Shown piece by piece: positions 12,018 through 23,870 of a DNA stretch of 64,000 nucleotides; position 1 is the stretch's first letter; every line of letters starts with the position of its first letter. Below the pieces are notes generated by a model. The model worked only from the letters and a program-made list of their open reading frames with translations. It was not told where the DNA came from and did not search any database. Origin of the DNA: Saccharina japonica (Eukaryota; Sar; Phaeophyceae; Laminariales; Laminariaceae); NCBI GenBank assembly GCA_008828725.1, contig MEHQ01000533.1, positions 496,001-560,000 of the forward strand, given 5' to 3'. A program made the position numbers and the translations under genes.

Positions 12018-12525
12018 GCCGCAGCATACTACAGGTTTAAGACGTCGACACCCACCCGTACCTTGGCTACGTCGTACAAGGTTTCTGAATCTGACGGTGC
12101 ATCGCTTAACTACAAGCCCTCCCAAGACCATTGGCAAATGGGGGGATTGTCGGATTGATGGATCTGAAGCCCTGGTTTGTAAAAATGAATAAATAATGCC
12201 ACACCATAGAAACAACAGTTCGTGCGACGCGAGCTTGCTGTGGGTGTACTGGTTGTCGGTATGCGCGGTCATTGAACGGAGTGTGTGACCGGTCTCGTGC
12301 ATTGTTTCGTCTGAATAGAGTTGTTACGCAGATTTTGTTTTATCGTGGGCAAGTGTTAACTTTTTTACTACTCGACTGACTCGAGAAACACGTCGAGGAG
12401 ATATGCGTTCTGAATCCTCTACTCTGTCACAGGGGTCGAAAGGCTCAAATGCTACCAAGGTTGATAAGTGTTTTTTTTTAATATTTGCAAAAACAAAATC
12501 AATAAACTACACTGCTGAGAGCGCG

Positions 12526-13045
12526 TGTCGTGTGTGTGCTGTTCACATTAAATCGTCTCTTCTACCCGTTGACATCCAGCATGGCGTGGGTAGGCGCAAT
12601 TTGACAAGAGTCGACGAGGGAAGAATGAACTGCAGAATTATCGCTATAAAAATGCAACGCAAGGACCGTAGCTGGGAGGGGGAAGAAAGCCCCGCAGTTT
12701 GACCCCAGATTTGGGCTTCGGTAATGAGAGAGGTAACTGCTGGGAGCAGCATAAAGGTGTTTGGCGCTATTCGACGCGAGGCGATGAGCGAGGAAAGGGC
12801 TGCAATATTCTCGTGCTAAAAAAGCAAGGCACAAACCCTAGTGGGGAGGGTTGCTGATCTGATCTGAGTTACGGGTAAAACATATACGTGCGTGAAATGA
12901 ATCAACCGACATAAGTCGACAGCAGTCGTTACCTCACAACTGGTGTATTTCTAGAATGAAAAATGGGCACAGACACTGGGTGTGCTGGATGTCAACGGGT
13001 AGAAAGGACGGTTTAATGTGAAGAACACACACACTCTTCTACAAA
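12526..13045. repeat. Inverted repeat enclosing two SINE-like bodies
   Basis: 12,526-12,585 (GTGTGTGTGCTGTTCACATT...CTACCCGTTGACATCCAGCA) returns inverted at about 12,985-13,045. Between them lie two copies of the SINE-like body also seen at 27.2, 32.0 and 35.5 kb: about 12,590-12,725 and 12,770-12,880, with GACGAGGGAAGAA, TCGCTATAAAAATGCAACGC and GGGAAG-type blocks. The outer part resembles 40.5 and 42.9 kb (CAGCACGGAAACTGGGTG-like). Confidence 0.6.
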
Positions 13046-13299
13046 CAAGTAAACGTCATAGCGTATCAACCAGCGGATCAAATAAAGTAATGCTGCAATC
13101 TGCTTTTCTGTCAGTGCGGTCAAGAACCCCTGTCAGATCCGCGAAGAACGGCAAAAAAGGGGCTGTGCTGTTCGGAGACGAATTCATCTAAATCATAGTA
13201 AGGTTATAGACATGACGTTATTCCATCAACGGGCCCCTCCGACGGTGAAAACCAAAAAGTAGTGCTGGTGAGTATTTTGAAACTCCAAAAATGGTCTTT

Positions 13300-13790
13300 C
13301 TTAAAGCAGCAGTCATATATTTGCTGGGAGAATAACACTATATACCAATACTCTTGACCGAAGACGACATGCCTCCAGTTTTAAGGCTCAGACCCGCTCC
13401 CGACCAACGTATAGCGTGTTCGATATGGCCTCAAACAGGTGTTGGGGCATTTGGATCTACGAGGGAGGGCAGGCACTGCTGCTGTGTTTGCATCACGAAA
13501 CGAAATCGTTCAGCAGCAAACATTTAGACCATCCCGGAGCACCTGTTTTGTATCTACACTCTTCCGTGGCCGCGTAGGAAGCGATGAAAGGTGAAAAAAA
13601 CATTCCCTGCCAGGTCCGCCTACTCGTGGTCGGCTTTCTGGTTAACCATCTACTACAGCTTGGGAATCTCCCATTTCAAAATTCCTTCAAGGGTACCAGA
13701 GGTATGGGGACTGGGTTCAGAGTAAACGGTACTTTTCGTGATGGAAAAGGCGTAGGATTGATCCGGTGCGTTATTAAGGAAACCAACCGT
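13300..13790 (+). repeat. Dispersed repeat, copy 1 (pairs with 30.44-30.86 kb)
   Basis: Shared blocks in the same order include GCATCACGAAACGAAAT, AGCAGCAA, TATCTACACTC, GTGGCCGCGTAG, GGTACCAGAGGTATGGGGA and GTACTTTTCGTGA. The copies are diverged, with indels. No coding signal. Nature unknown. Confidence 0.7.
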
Positions 13791-13979
13791 TTCAAACTCC
13801 AATTTCCAGCTGCCGATCGCACGTCGTATTTTATTTACTGTAGATATTATTGAGTTTCGCCGGTTTCCACGAAAAGGTTGCCAAGAGTTGAAACAAACAA
13901 TCTGCTGTATTGCCGAGGGTGGTCGAAAAATTGTCTTCGACATCTCACGTCAGATTGTGCAACTTTGACCTTTTGACAG

Positions 13980-16580
13980 GGGGGGGGGGTACCTGAGACC
14001 GCCCCCTTCCTCTACGCCTGTACAATAACTATATAAAACTGAGCACAGGGGACAGTATAGAGCCCCCCCTGCTTGATATACAAGGCCTTCCATAGTACTA
14101 CAATACTATCGTAAACTGGGGCAGATCACATACGCGAGGGAAAACGATTTTTAAATATTTTGTTACGAGTGAGTGGGAATGGAAAAGGGGGAAATCATGA
14201 AATATTTCACACCTCGGCCAAATCAGGATATATCTGTACAGTACAGATCGTCTAGTTCCTCGCCTGCCGTTGTGCGAGGTTGTGCGAGATCTGCATAGTA
14301 CATATGCAACCCGAACAACATGTGCTACGTGTAGATCATGTAGATTATACGGCTCTCACCCGGCAACATGAACTACTGTAGACCATACAAACCAGGCACA
14401 TATCGGCCCTGGATGATCTACGAGTAGATCATGAAAGTGGGAACTGATGATACGTGTGAACTATTTTGAGACTCAGAGATTCCAAAAAAACAAACTCGAC
14501 AAGTTCTTTTATTTTCAATCTTCTACGAATAGTGGGAGCGCGCAGCCGTACGAGTATGATCATGCTACACTCCCCCGCGAAGTTCGGCTCCTTGCATAAC
14601 TGTTCGGACACTAGATTTTATCACTCCCCAACCACCCAGTGGCTGCTGCTGCAGTCGTCATAGTGTTGTCACTTTTCCCCTCTCAAGCCCCAAAAAGGTT
14701 GACAAAATATCCACGTTCGAGTGAGAACATCCGATTTTCCCAATTGAAAATTGCCTTTCCGATGAGATTGTTAATCGATTTCAGTAGTTCGGTGTTTTCT
14801 ACGAGCTGTATTTCGCTCACAGTCAAAACTGTGCGTAGAATATGTGTTCATTAATGGTAGGTATCGATCCACACAAAAATAAATTGAAGCCAGCCTTGAC
14901 AGGTTCGTAAAACAGAGGACAAAAGGGAATTGGTATTAAGGGGCGAGGTACCTCGCCTATAAATGCCGAGTTTCTTCGATCTTCGATATGTCGAGACCGC
15001 CGATTTTGATTGCGTTTTTTTTTTGTCGTCGATGGCCGTCACAAATGACTACCAGTCTGAGTCAAAATATAAGCCTGATTTGGACGTATATGTTAGTATC
15101 TTGGCGAAAAAAACAAACAGTCGAGTTTTTGTTTTTTGTACTGTCTTTACGATGAACTGGTGCACTAAAGCAACGCAAAACACTTCCGGAACAACAAAAT
15201 AGTAACCTTCATATGGTATCACGAAGCAAGAACACTCGGAGCTTGCCTCACGTTTCCTACCGGTAAAGGTCCTCCGGTTGCGTTTTATTTTTTACATCGG
15301 TTTTGAAACTTTCTCCCTGATCCATTAAGCCAATAAAAAAAGTAGTCTTGAAACATATGTGACCATCACCGGTCTTTTCTTTTTTCGACCTGGTAAATGT
15401 TTTAATTTTTCTTCGATACAGCGAGTTATAGGTAGCCGAATGTATTTTCAGAGCGCGGTCAACACGTACACTGTTCTGTCGATTGCGATGCCTAATTTTG
15501 TTTTGAACAAATACTGAAAACACATCAGTTTGTGTTTCAAGTTTTTCTCTCAGAAAATAAAAAACTCGAATTTTCCCAAATGGTAGCAATCAATTGATGC
15601 TGAATAGAATGACGTCAAGCCATTGCATTGTTCTCCGTGTTCTTCGTTTTGGCCGAGGCCTTTCAAGTTGTATTTGTTAGGTGCAATCGTTTTTCAGCGA
15701 TGCGGCCTGCCCTCTCTTTCTATAATATGACTCATTGCTCATGTTTTTCGCAAAAAGCTTCTTACTGTAATGCGATCGGGGCAGTCCAATCCCCTTTGCA
15801 CGCAATACCTACGAGGTGGATTCGTGCGGAAGTCGGGCCGCTTCACGCATGTTACTACGCGTGCCAAGGTATAAAGCCAGGGTAAACTCAAGGACCGTGC
15901 TCACTTATTCTTGAATTGATTATGTGTTTTCTGGATGATGTGCAGTGGTGACACGTGCGCAGTCAGCCAAGCTGTATACAGGTATGCCGGACCAAGCGCT
16001 TGCTGGTGCTCCTGGGTAACGTTTGCCTGTTTCACGTTCGCATGCTGCCATTTGGAGCTGCTGCTGTACATTTCCAGGTAACAGGCCGAACTCACAGAGA
16101 TGGTCAAGTGATTGTTCCGCCAATTCACACCAACCACGATACTCAAAGACACCAAATCACAATGCTCTCACTAACGCTGATCATATAATATGTAGTGTCG
16201 GCAGTATGGTCAGTCGTTGCAAACGCGGACATGTGGCCAAGGGCCCCTCTCTTGCGGACGTTTCGACATATATACGAGAAAGTAGCAATGCACAGCGTGG
16301 AATAAGCTTGCAAGGACGCACACACACGTTGCCGGTCGAAAAATATCCTCAGGACTTTTTGTTTTGGTGGATCGACGAGACAACCCTCCTGAACTAACTG
16401 GCATCGAACGTTCACTTTTCAATTTCCACTTTAAGAACAAACCAGGCCTTGACTCACCCCCTCCGTCACTTATCGAGAGCAACGCTGCGAAGGCGCTCCG
16501 TACCCCCTACGGTGGTTATGGCGGTGCAAGGACAATTACAGGTACTATGTTTGTAGACGACAACTGCTACGCCGGCGAGG
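13980..16580. other. No gene recognised
   Basis: Mixed AT-rich DNA with short frames. A G-run lies at 13,980. I find no conserved domain, tRNA or tandem repeat. Confidence 0.45.
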
Positions 16581-16587
16581 CCGGTAT

Positions 16588-16690
16588 TTAATACCCACCC
16601 ATAACCCACCCACCCGCCTTCCATCCATCAATTCATCCAGCTACCAACCACCCACTCACCCACCAACCCACCCTTGATGTACAGCTCGCA
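16588..16690. repeat. CCACCC-rich low-complexity tract
   Basis: Pyrimidine/CA-rich repeats of CCACCCACC, CCATCCATC and CCAACCCACC. Confidence 0.6.
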
Positions 16691-16853
16691 TTGCCCCCCG
16701 CCCACCAACGTACCGTTACTTGCTTAAGAAGTGTGTGTGGTTGAGTGTGCAAACACATCGTATGTTTACTGTAGTAACGCCATACAAAAAAAAGTCATAC
16801 TACTGTACAGTGTCCTATAAAATGCATACAACTAAAAAAAGCAGAAACAAAAC

Positions 16854-16925
16854 GGGAGGCGGGACTTGAACCACGGCCTTGAGCGTACAGAATCGAGCGT
16901 TCTACCGCTGAGCCAAAATCCTGGC
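16854..16925 (-). other. tRNA-like sequence with Pol III terminator
   Basis: Read on minus it carries an A-box-like TTGGCTCAGCGGTAGAA and a B-box-like GTGGTTCAAGTCCCGCC, followed by a run of seven T (16834-16840). The T stem and acceptor stem do not pair well, so this is more likely a tRNA pseudogene or SINE head than a working tRNA. Confidence 0.4.
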
Positions 16926-16929
16926 GCGC

Positions 16930-18225
16930 GCCCGGGGGGGGGGGGGGGGTAGTGTTCCATGCCCGAAAAAAACGCTTTCCGTGCAAATGGAAACAAAAAA
17001 CAAGGGACACGAAAAATATACCCCGGGACGGAAACGCCAACGCCTCCGAAATGTAGAAAACACCTCCCTTCCCGGGAATGCGCCCCGATCCCGGGAAGCG
17101 AGCAACCAGTCCCCGGAAGGGCACCTTTCGACGTTCCCCGTTCGCCGAGTTGGACGGCGGCGCCGCTTCTTTCACCTGGGACACCAAGGGCTGCTGGGGA
17201 GGCGGGGGGTCACCGCCGTGCGGCCGCGGGAGGTCCGGTGCCGTTCGGGAGAGCCAGCGCTCCGTGGAGCACACTACAACTAAAAAGGTTTTGAATACCC
17301 AGAAGCCTACTACGGTAGTACCACGTGAACGTTTTCGATAATTAGGCAATGATAAGGTTAACCCTATAACACTGTCGTCACCGCATCCTACATATGGATG
17401 ACAACAAATGCCGACCAAGGATTTCCCACCAATCAAACATTCCAACCTGAACAATTGACCAATCAGAAAACTGCGGGCACGAAATGGTGCCACCCGACCT
17501 AGACGGTACTACTGCTTGATGAGGTAAAGAAAGGACAGGCTCGTGATGGCCATTCATACACAGCAGTGAGACAAAATCCTGGCGAGGTCTCAAAAAACGC
17601 ACCGCATAATAACCCTCAAATCGCGGTGAAACGATCGTTTCTACAGAAAAAGGACCGGACACGACGGCATTCAACTTTCCATGCGCAGATACATTCAGCA
17701 CTGCGTAGCTATTGATGGTAGGACAGACACACTTGGTTCACGTATGTTTACCCTCCGGCGGATGGGGGTAAACAAAGTTCACGCTCACCACACTTCCATA
17801 TCTAAACGTATCGTGTGTCGACTTAACGCGGTTGTTCAGCACAACACATGCCATTGTGACGTACATCAGCGTGAGTGTGTCGACCCGTCCCGAACCTCCC
17901 GCTGGAGTATCATCAGGTGCGGTGGAGGTGCAGTAGCCACCCGGAGAGAGCCTTAAGACATGGTTCTCCGGGTGGTGTTGAAATTATACGAACTCTCCCA
18001 CTAACAACGCCACGCTCGGACGTTGGCCCGCAGCGAAGCGAGGAAATACGCTTTGGTGGCGAAACATGATAACATCGTTGTGAAGAAAGTTGAGCATCCT
18101 GCCCCCCCCCCCTGCCGCGGCAAATAAGTCGCTGTGGCCGATGGGCTACAGCCTGCCGCCCAAGCACGTGGGAAATATTGCCTCCCAAGCACTTGAGGCA
18201 CAATCCACCGTTGTATCGGGTCGAG
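16930..18225. other. No gene recognised, 3' flank of OGFr gene 1
   Basis: A long G run at 16,930-16,948 and a GC-rich stretch to 17,250 create overlapping frames on both strands with no recognisable family. A C run lies at 18,102-18,112, just downstream of the gene 1 stop. Confidence 0.4.
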
Positions 18226-21200
18226 CTACGCGCGCCACCAGAACTCCCGTGATGGATGCCCACGGAGCTCCGGCAGGTCGCACAGAAACGCCTGCAGGGC
18301 GTCCGCATACTCGTTCAGCTGAAAAGTCCGCAACGACGAGATAATGCGTGTTAAGCGGAGGGCGTTGTGGTCAGATGCCTCCATCCACTTGGCGTTCGGA
18401 TCGAAGTTTCCCCCTTTCTCGACAAGCATCATGCCCCACCGCTCGCCCATGGTGAGCCCGTAGAACTTGAGCATCCTACCAAGCGCGGACACCATGTTCC
18501 TCTGAGGCTTCTCTCCGTTCCTGCCCAGCTCGACGATGTCTGTATCAGATAATACTGGTGCGTTTGGAACCATCTGCGACGCTTGTTGGGTTGGGAACAA
18601 CCATTGAATATAATCATGTGTTTGTTCCAACCACGAGTCAGACTGCTCCAACATCTCGGTGAGAGATGGGCCTTGCCCGCCTGTGCCAGACGTGGACCGG
18701 CCATCGTCGCGGTAGAACGACACCAGCGAGTTAGCCCCAACGGCTGGCACTGAGTCTTCTGGTGTCCCAAAGGCGGTTGGTGGGCCAAAGGGGTCACTGG
18801 CGAGCGGAAACAGAATGTCATCTGCGGCTGTCCCCATAGCCAAAGCGTTGCTCTCCTGAAGCGCGAGTGTGCCGCGCGGTGGGCCGAAGGGGTCACTGGC
18901 CAGTGGAAAGGGAATTACATCCGCGGCTGTCCTCATTGCCGTAGCGTTGCTCTCCTGGAGCGCGAGAGTGCCGCGCGGTGGGTCGAAGGGGTCACTGGCC
19001 AGCGGAAAGGGAATGGCATCTGCGGCTGTCTCCATAGCCACAGCGTTGCTCTCCTGAAGCATGAGTGTGCCGCTCGGTGGGCCGAAGGGGTCACTGGCCA
19101 GCGGAAAGGGAATGGCATCTGCGGCTGTCCCCGTAGCCACAGCGTTACTCTCCTGAAACGCGAGTGTGTCGCGCTCCTTCTTCATGCCGTTGATCGTCGC
19201 GTGCATTTCGACCGCGGTAGCAAGAATACTTTCCCTTTCCTCTATTGCCCTGTCCCGATCAGCGATTGCCGTTCTCGCACCCAAAGAGGCATTATACGCT
19301 TCTTGTTGGGCGGCTGCTAGCTGGTTGGCAGCGTTTGCCAGCTGGCCGGCCATGTTATTGGCGGTAGCGGTGGCCTGATCAAGCGCTGCCTTCATTTCTG
19401 CAGAGGATGAAACTGCGTGGTTCCGTTCCTGTTCCCAAATGGACAGCTTCTGTTCAGCCGCATGCGCAAACGCTACGGCCCTAGTAACATTTTCCCGAGA
19501 AGCGGCCAACTCGTTGGCGGTGATGGTAGCGGCAGCGTCCTTCTCGTCCAGTGCTGCTTGCATGCCGGTAGTGACAGTAGCTGCGTGATCTCGGTCGCGC
19601 TCTGCCGCTTGGCATCTGGCTGCGACTTCGTTCGCCCACGAGATGGCGCGGGCAGTCTCTTCCTGAGCGGTTGCCAACGCGGTAGTGGCGGTTGCGGCAG
19701 CGGTGGTCTGCACCTCCAGTCGTCCTTGCAGATCAGCATTGGCGGTAGCTGCATAGTCGCGTTCGCTTTCCGCCGTGTGTACGGCTTTGTTCGCCCACGA
19801 GATGGCGCGGGCAGTCTCTTCCTGAGCGGTTGCCAACGCGGTAGTGGCGGTTGCGGCAGCGGTGGTCTGCACCTCCAGTCGTCCTTGCAGATCAGTATTG
19901 GCGATAGCTGCACAGTCGCGTTCGCTTTCCGCCGTGTTTACGGCTTCGTTCGCCCACGAGATGGCGCGGGCAGTCTCTTCCTGAGCGGTTGCCAACGCGG
20001 TAGTGGCGATTGCGGCAGCGGTGGTCTGCACCTCCAGTCGTCCTTGCAGATCAGCATTGGCGGCAATTGCACTATTTCGTTCGCTTTCCGCCGTGTGTAC
20101 GGCTTCGTTCGCCCACGAGATGGCGCGGGCAGCCTCGTCCTGAGCGGCTGCCAACGCCGTAGGGGCGACTGCGTTAGCTGTGATCTGCGCCTTCAGTGCT
20201 TCCTGCAGATCATCATTGGCGGCAATTGCACTATCGCGTTCGCTTTTAGCCGCACGTACGGCGTCAGTCACAGCTGAGACAGCGCGGGTAGCTTCGCGTC
20301 GAACGGCTGTCAACTTGGTGGTTACGGTGTTGATTGCGATGGTCTTCACCTCCAGTGCTTGCTGCAGATCAACAGTGGCGGCAACTGCTCTATCACGACC
20401 ACGCGTTGCCGCATGGCATTCAGCTACGGCTTCGTCTGCCGATAAGGTGGCTCGAGATGCTTCTTGTTGAGCTGCTGCCAATGCGGTGGTAGCGGTGGTG
20501 TTTTTCTGCTGTAGTGCTTCTCGCAGCGCTACGATGGTGGCAGCAGCAGCAGCCAGTTCATTGGTGGCGGTGGTTGCAACCGTTTTCTGCGCCTCCAAGT
20601 CAGCGCGTAGCGCGTCAACTAGAGTTACCGCACGATCCCGCTCTGCATTGGCCGCGTCCCTTTCCTCTGCAAACGCGTTGGCCCTTGAGGTGGCACGAGC
20701 AGCCTCTTGAGTAGCCAGCCGGAGCTTAGATTGATCGGTAGCGGCAGCAACAGCGGAAGCAGCAGCGGCGGCCGTGGCAGCGTCACGCTCAGCACATGCC
20801 GCAGTTGTTGCACTGGTGGCCTCCCGGCGAATCCGTTCGACCCTAGCAGCCGTGTCGGCGGCAACGGCGGATTGACGATCGATGACCTGACGTAGATCCG
20901 CGATAGTTCCAGTGGTTTCGTTGAGCTCTCGTTGCCTCGCTTCCATCTCGTCACGGGCGGCGGATTCACGTCGTTGAGCCTCACCGACTGCGATGTTAGC
21001 CGCAGCAGTGGTTTCGGCCAGCTGCTGGCACAGCTCTGTTGCAGTGGCTCGAGCGTTGTTCCGCTCTTGCAGGGCGGTGGACAGGTACTCCTTCGTCACA
21101 TCGAGTGCCAAGTTCGCAGCTGAAGATGCTTCGTGACCTGCGGTGGCCATGGCAGTGACGGCAGAGACGGCGGCATCACTCGCGGTAGCGGCAGCTGCTG

Positions 21201-23273
21201 TACGAGCGAGCCTGTCTTCCAGCTCAGCAACTACGGCGGCATGATGGTCGTTATCAGCACGTCGGTCGTTCATCGCGGAGGCCAAACGACTCTTCAGCCA
21301 GGCGATGACAACAGCCGGTTGCTCGTCCCGTTTCATGACGGACGATGCCCCCCCCTGTTCCATAGCCACCACAGTCGACGCACCAGCCAGCGGCGCTAGG
21401 CGGAGAGTCTCCCCCATCTCAGCGCGTCCAGCATTAGTGCCACCGTGCTGTCGCGTAGCTGCATCTGTGGCTGCGGTTAAAGCGTTAGAAGCACAAGCCC
21501 CTGTCTGGTATGGTCGTACGTTCCGTCGGCGGCGCTTGTTGGTTTGGCGGACGTGCCGCCCCGCTTGTCGTCTTGTTGGGGGTTGGACCCTGCGTTCCTC
21601 GGTGCTCCTCTCTGTCCCACTGCTAATCGCCAGGATCGGGACACCAAGTCCAACGACAAGGAGGACTGATTTGGTCACTCCGAACACCGCATGGTCGAGG
21701 ATCGCCCCAAAAGGATCGTGGGGGAAGTAAGTCCTGTGTTCCGCGAGCAGGGTGGGTCGAAGGTGCGCGTTGGTTTGTTAGTATGATGGAACAGTAGTGG
21801 TGCCTCAGCTCTGTAGGCTTTGACTGTTCATAATATGGGTCGGCGCACCGTCGCGATCATGCAACGATGGGAGTGATGGTAGTAGATTCGGCTATACTGG
21901 TATGCGCGTGTGTCTCACAAGCATGGGGGGAATGTGTTGCACTTTTGCACTGGAAATCGGTAGCATTTGCAACAATAGCCTGCCCTTCAACGGCAACGGG
22001 GCGTCTTCGAATTCTCTTGTTTTCGCGTCGAGTCAAGAATAGCGGCTTGTAATCGGAGCTCACCACTTTACAAGAGCCGACAGCAGGTCCAGCAGGTACC
22101 ATGCCGAAACCACGCGAATAACTGTGCATAGGCGCGGTTGGCGCCTGAGCAGTCTGACACAATCCTCCACAAAGAGCCAGACAAAGTAAGAACTCAGCAA
22201 ATCCCAGTCGAAAACACCATCTGGTGAGTCTTCGCTCTCCCTGCACGCAACATAATCAACCAGGGACGGCTAGCTGAGAGAGCGCGGGAGGGGACACAAT
22301 TGTGTTTCTTTCGGCAGGGATTGAGATGGTGTGCGCAGTCGACGGTATTTGACTGGAAACGTGATGTAAAGTCGTGGTTGCGATATAAACAAATGCGTAC
22401 GACAACATTCTTGGCATGGGACCTCACGTATATCGACGATGAAACCCTTGCCGACTGTGACTGCTACACGGTGTGGTGAAGCGGTCTGGGAAACCAGCAA
22501 TATACTTGTCATGGAAAAAACATTAGCTAAGATAAATAACACGTACCGACATGGAGGAGACCGTCCCGATGCCAACGGAGAACAAGCCGGGAGCGTAATG
22601 AAAGCCCCACCGGGGGCCGCGTCTTTGGAGTTTTGCCCGCACGATCGATGTGCTGACGCCAGACGTCGCGATCTGCATGGCTTCGCCGAATAAATCTGTC
22701 TCTTGAGAAACAAAATTGTCTCAGAGAGACAAGAGATTCTCTTCGACAGTCGCTCACGATCTGCGTTGAGCTGTGTAAGTATCCAGCGCCTGCATAACTT
22801 ACTCCACTTCAACTTCACGCAGTCATACAAGGTGGCAAATGTGCTGCCGACCTCAACGGGCACGGATTCCTGGGCTTCGTGCAGAGCTGCTGACCTCGAT
22901 GCACGGATGGCCAGAAGCCGGAACCGCTGCCTCTTGGCCAGAAGCTTGCGCCGCTTGAGGCTTATGAGTTTCGTGCGGCGCACGATCATGGAAGAACCTA
23001 CGGAGATGCCTAGGAGAAGGACCCAGGTTGTGACCAAGGCCAAGTTGTCCAACAGCCGCGGAGACTGCTCGATTTCGGCGATAGACCTTCATGCGGAGGG
23101 AAAGCGAAAGGTGTAGGGAAACGCGTCTGTTAAATAAAGAGTTTCATGTAGACTAAAAGAGGTACCTGATAACGTTTTGTAGGCTACATCGGTACTATAA
23201 CATGGATCTGCCGAGGGGGGCGAAATATCTGCAATCTGGTTAACGCCCGAAATTACACAAATAGCCACCACAT
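18226..23273 (-). CDS. OGFr-domain coiled-coil protein, gene 1 (spliced)
   Basis: Proposed exons on minus: 23273-23259 (tentative, ATG then TGGTGGCTATTT), 23064-22547, 22240-22064 and 21733-18226. The introns are GT...AG (GTGTAA, GTACGTG and GTGAGC donors; GAGCAG, GTGCAG and CACAG acceptors), and all three junctions keep frame, giving about 1,405 residues. The 3' exon alone is open from 21777 but has no ATG near its start, which is why upstream exons are needed. The order is a hydrophobic N-terminal segment (VTTWVLLLGISVG), a basic block (KRRKLLAKRQR), a second hydrophobic stretch (SVLLVVGLGVPILAISS), a very long Ala/Thr/Glu/Arg coiled coil with 53-residue repeats, four 33-residue repeats with PFPLASDPFGPP, and a final region of about 140 residues with HDYIQWLFPTQQAS, LKFYGL and HNALRLTRIISSL. 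That last region resembles the OGFr conserved region. Its biochemical role outside animals is unknown to me. The N-terminus suggests secretion or membrane anchoring. Confidence 0.72.
18229..18645 (-). other. OGFr-like domain of gene 1
   Basis: The last 139 residues hold THDYIQWLFPTQQAS, then NAPVLSDTDI, FYGLTMGERWG, NFDPNAKW, DHNALRLTRIISSLRTF and LQAFLCDLPELRGHPS. An invariant W-[LV]-F-P, an N-A-P-x-L turn and a H-N-x-L-R-[IL]-T-R-I helix are the marks of the OGFr_N family. The same motifs end genes 2 and 3, so they are under common constraint. Confidence 0.8.
18777..19175 (-). repeat. 33-residue coding tandem repeats in gene 1
   Basis: Units of 99 bp begin at about 18781, 18880, 18979 and 19078 (TGGG[CT]C[AG]AAGGGGTCACTGG). 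Each encodes a variant of LQESNAVAMGTAADAIPF, then PLASDPFGPP. They join the coiled coil to the OGFr-like domain. Gene 3 lacks them. Confidence 0.9.
19620..20275 (-). repeat. 53-residue coding tandem repeats in gene 1 coiled coil
   Basis: GCCCACGAGATGGCGCGGG recurs at 19634, 19793, 19952 and 20111, exactly 159 bp apart. The encoded unit contains ARAISWANEAV, TAESERD and LQGRLEVQTTAAA. The near identity of neighbouring units points to recent expansion or gene conversion. Confidence 0.92.
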
Positions 23274-23870
23274 TGTGCGACGTTGAGCGGCGGGTTTGCC
23301 GAGCCCGTGAGTCACAAGCATTTCGCGCACACAGCTCGTCTATATACCAGTCACAGTGTGGAGCACTACAACGTTGGTGCTTCTGGTTATCGTGACGTCC
23401 AATACCAGGGATACGTGAGAGCAGTGTCGGATTTTAACCTCAGTGCGCGCGTTAACGCCGATTCATTGCGAATCCCACAGCACCGTACGAGGTCGCTTCC
23501 ACGGAACGCGCAGTTTAACACCCCCATACCCAGCCACCTCCTCGGTATGATCGTAAGCAGCGCAATGATATATGATAGGTGAGGTTGACACCCCCACACT
23601 TACAATTCCCACAGGGTCGACAGGGTTCCGTAGCATGGTGGTGTACCCGCCACAGAAACTTGGAAGGTGCTTGTGGCAAACGTGCTGTTTCCGGTCACAG
23701 TCGCTTGATCCGTCCTTTACGTCGAGACGGTAATGCCATACGAGGGCGGGAGAGGGCAATATTGCAGCAGAAATGACGTTGAGAGGAGGAGGAGGTTTCG
23801 TTTGGAGGCGCGTTGATAAATAGTGGCGTTGTGAATGCCGCGCTACTGCATGCCACGAGTAACGGGTAAG
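23274..23870 (-). promoter_or_regulatory. 5' flank of gene 1, duplicated at 44.1-44.9 kb
   Basis: This interval and part of the first coding region (about 23,030-23,870) align with 44,120-44,870 in the same orientation. Shared blocks include TGCTCGAT, CCTTCATGCGGA, GTAGACT, AACGCCC, ACACAAATAG, TATATACCA and ATAGGTGAGGTTGA. I see no separate gene in it. Confidence 0.6.
23335..23350 (-). promoter_or_regulatory. TATA-like element upstream of gene 1
   Basis: On minus, GGTATATAGAC lies about 70 bp upstream of the proposed ATG at 23273. The equivalent GGTATATAAAC is kept at about 44,425 in the related segment of the gene 2 locus, which supports a functional core promoter. Confidence 0.45.

Noticed and set aside
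16854..16925. Functional tRNA gene
   Set aside because: A and B boxes and a T run are present, but acceptor and T stems do not pair properly.
16795..17493. 232-codon minus frame
   Set aside because: Runs through a long G run and a tRNA-like sequence; Pro/Gly-rich by composition.
19417..20277. 286-codon plus-strand frame over the gene 1 coil
   Set aside because: Antisense shadow of the Ala-rich repeats; its periodicity is that of the 159-bp coding units on minus.
22194..22427. 77-codon minus frame over intron 1 and exon 3 of gene 1
   Set aside because: Different frame from the spliced gene model; the model with matching phases and family similarity explains the DNA better.
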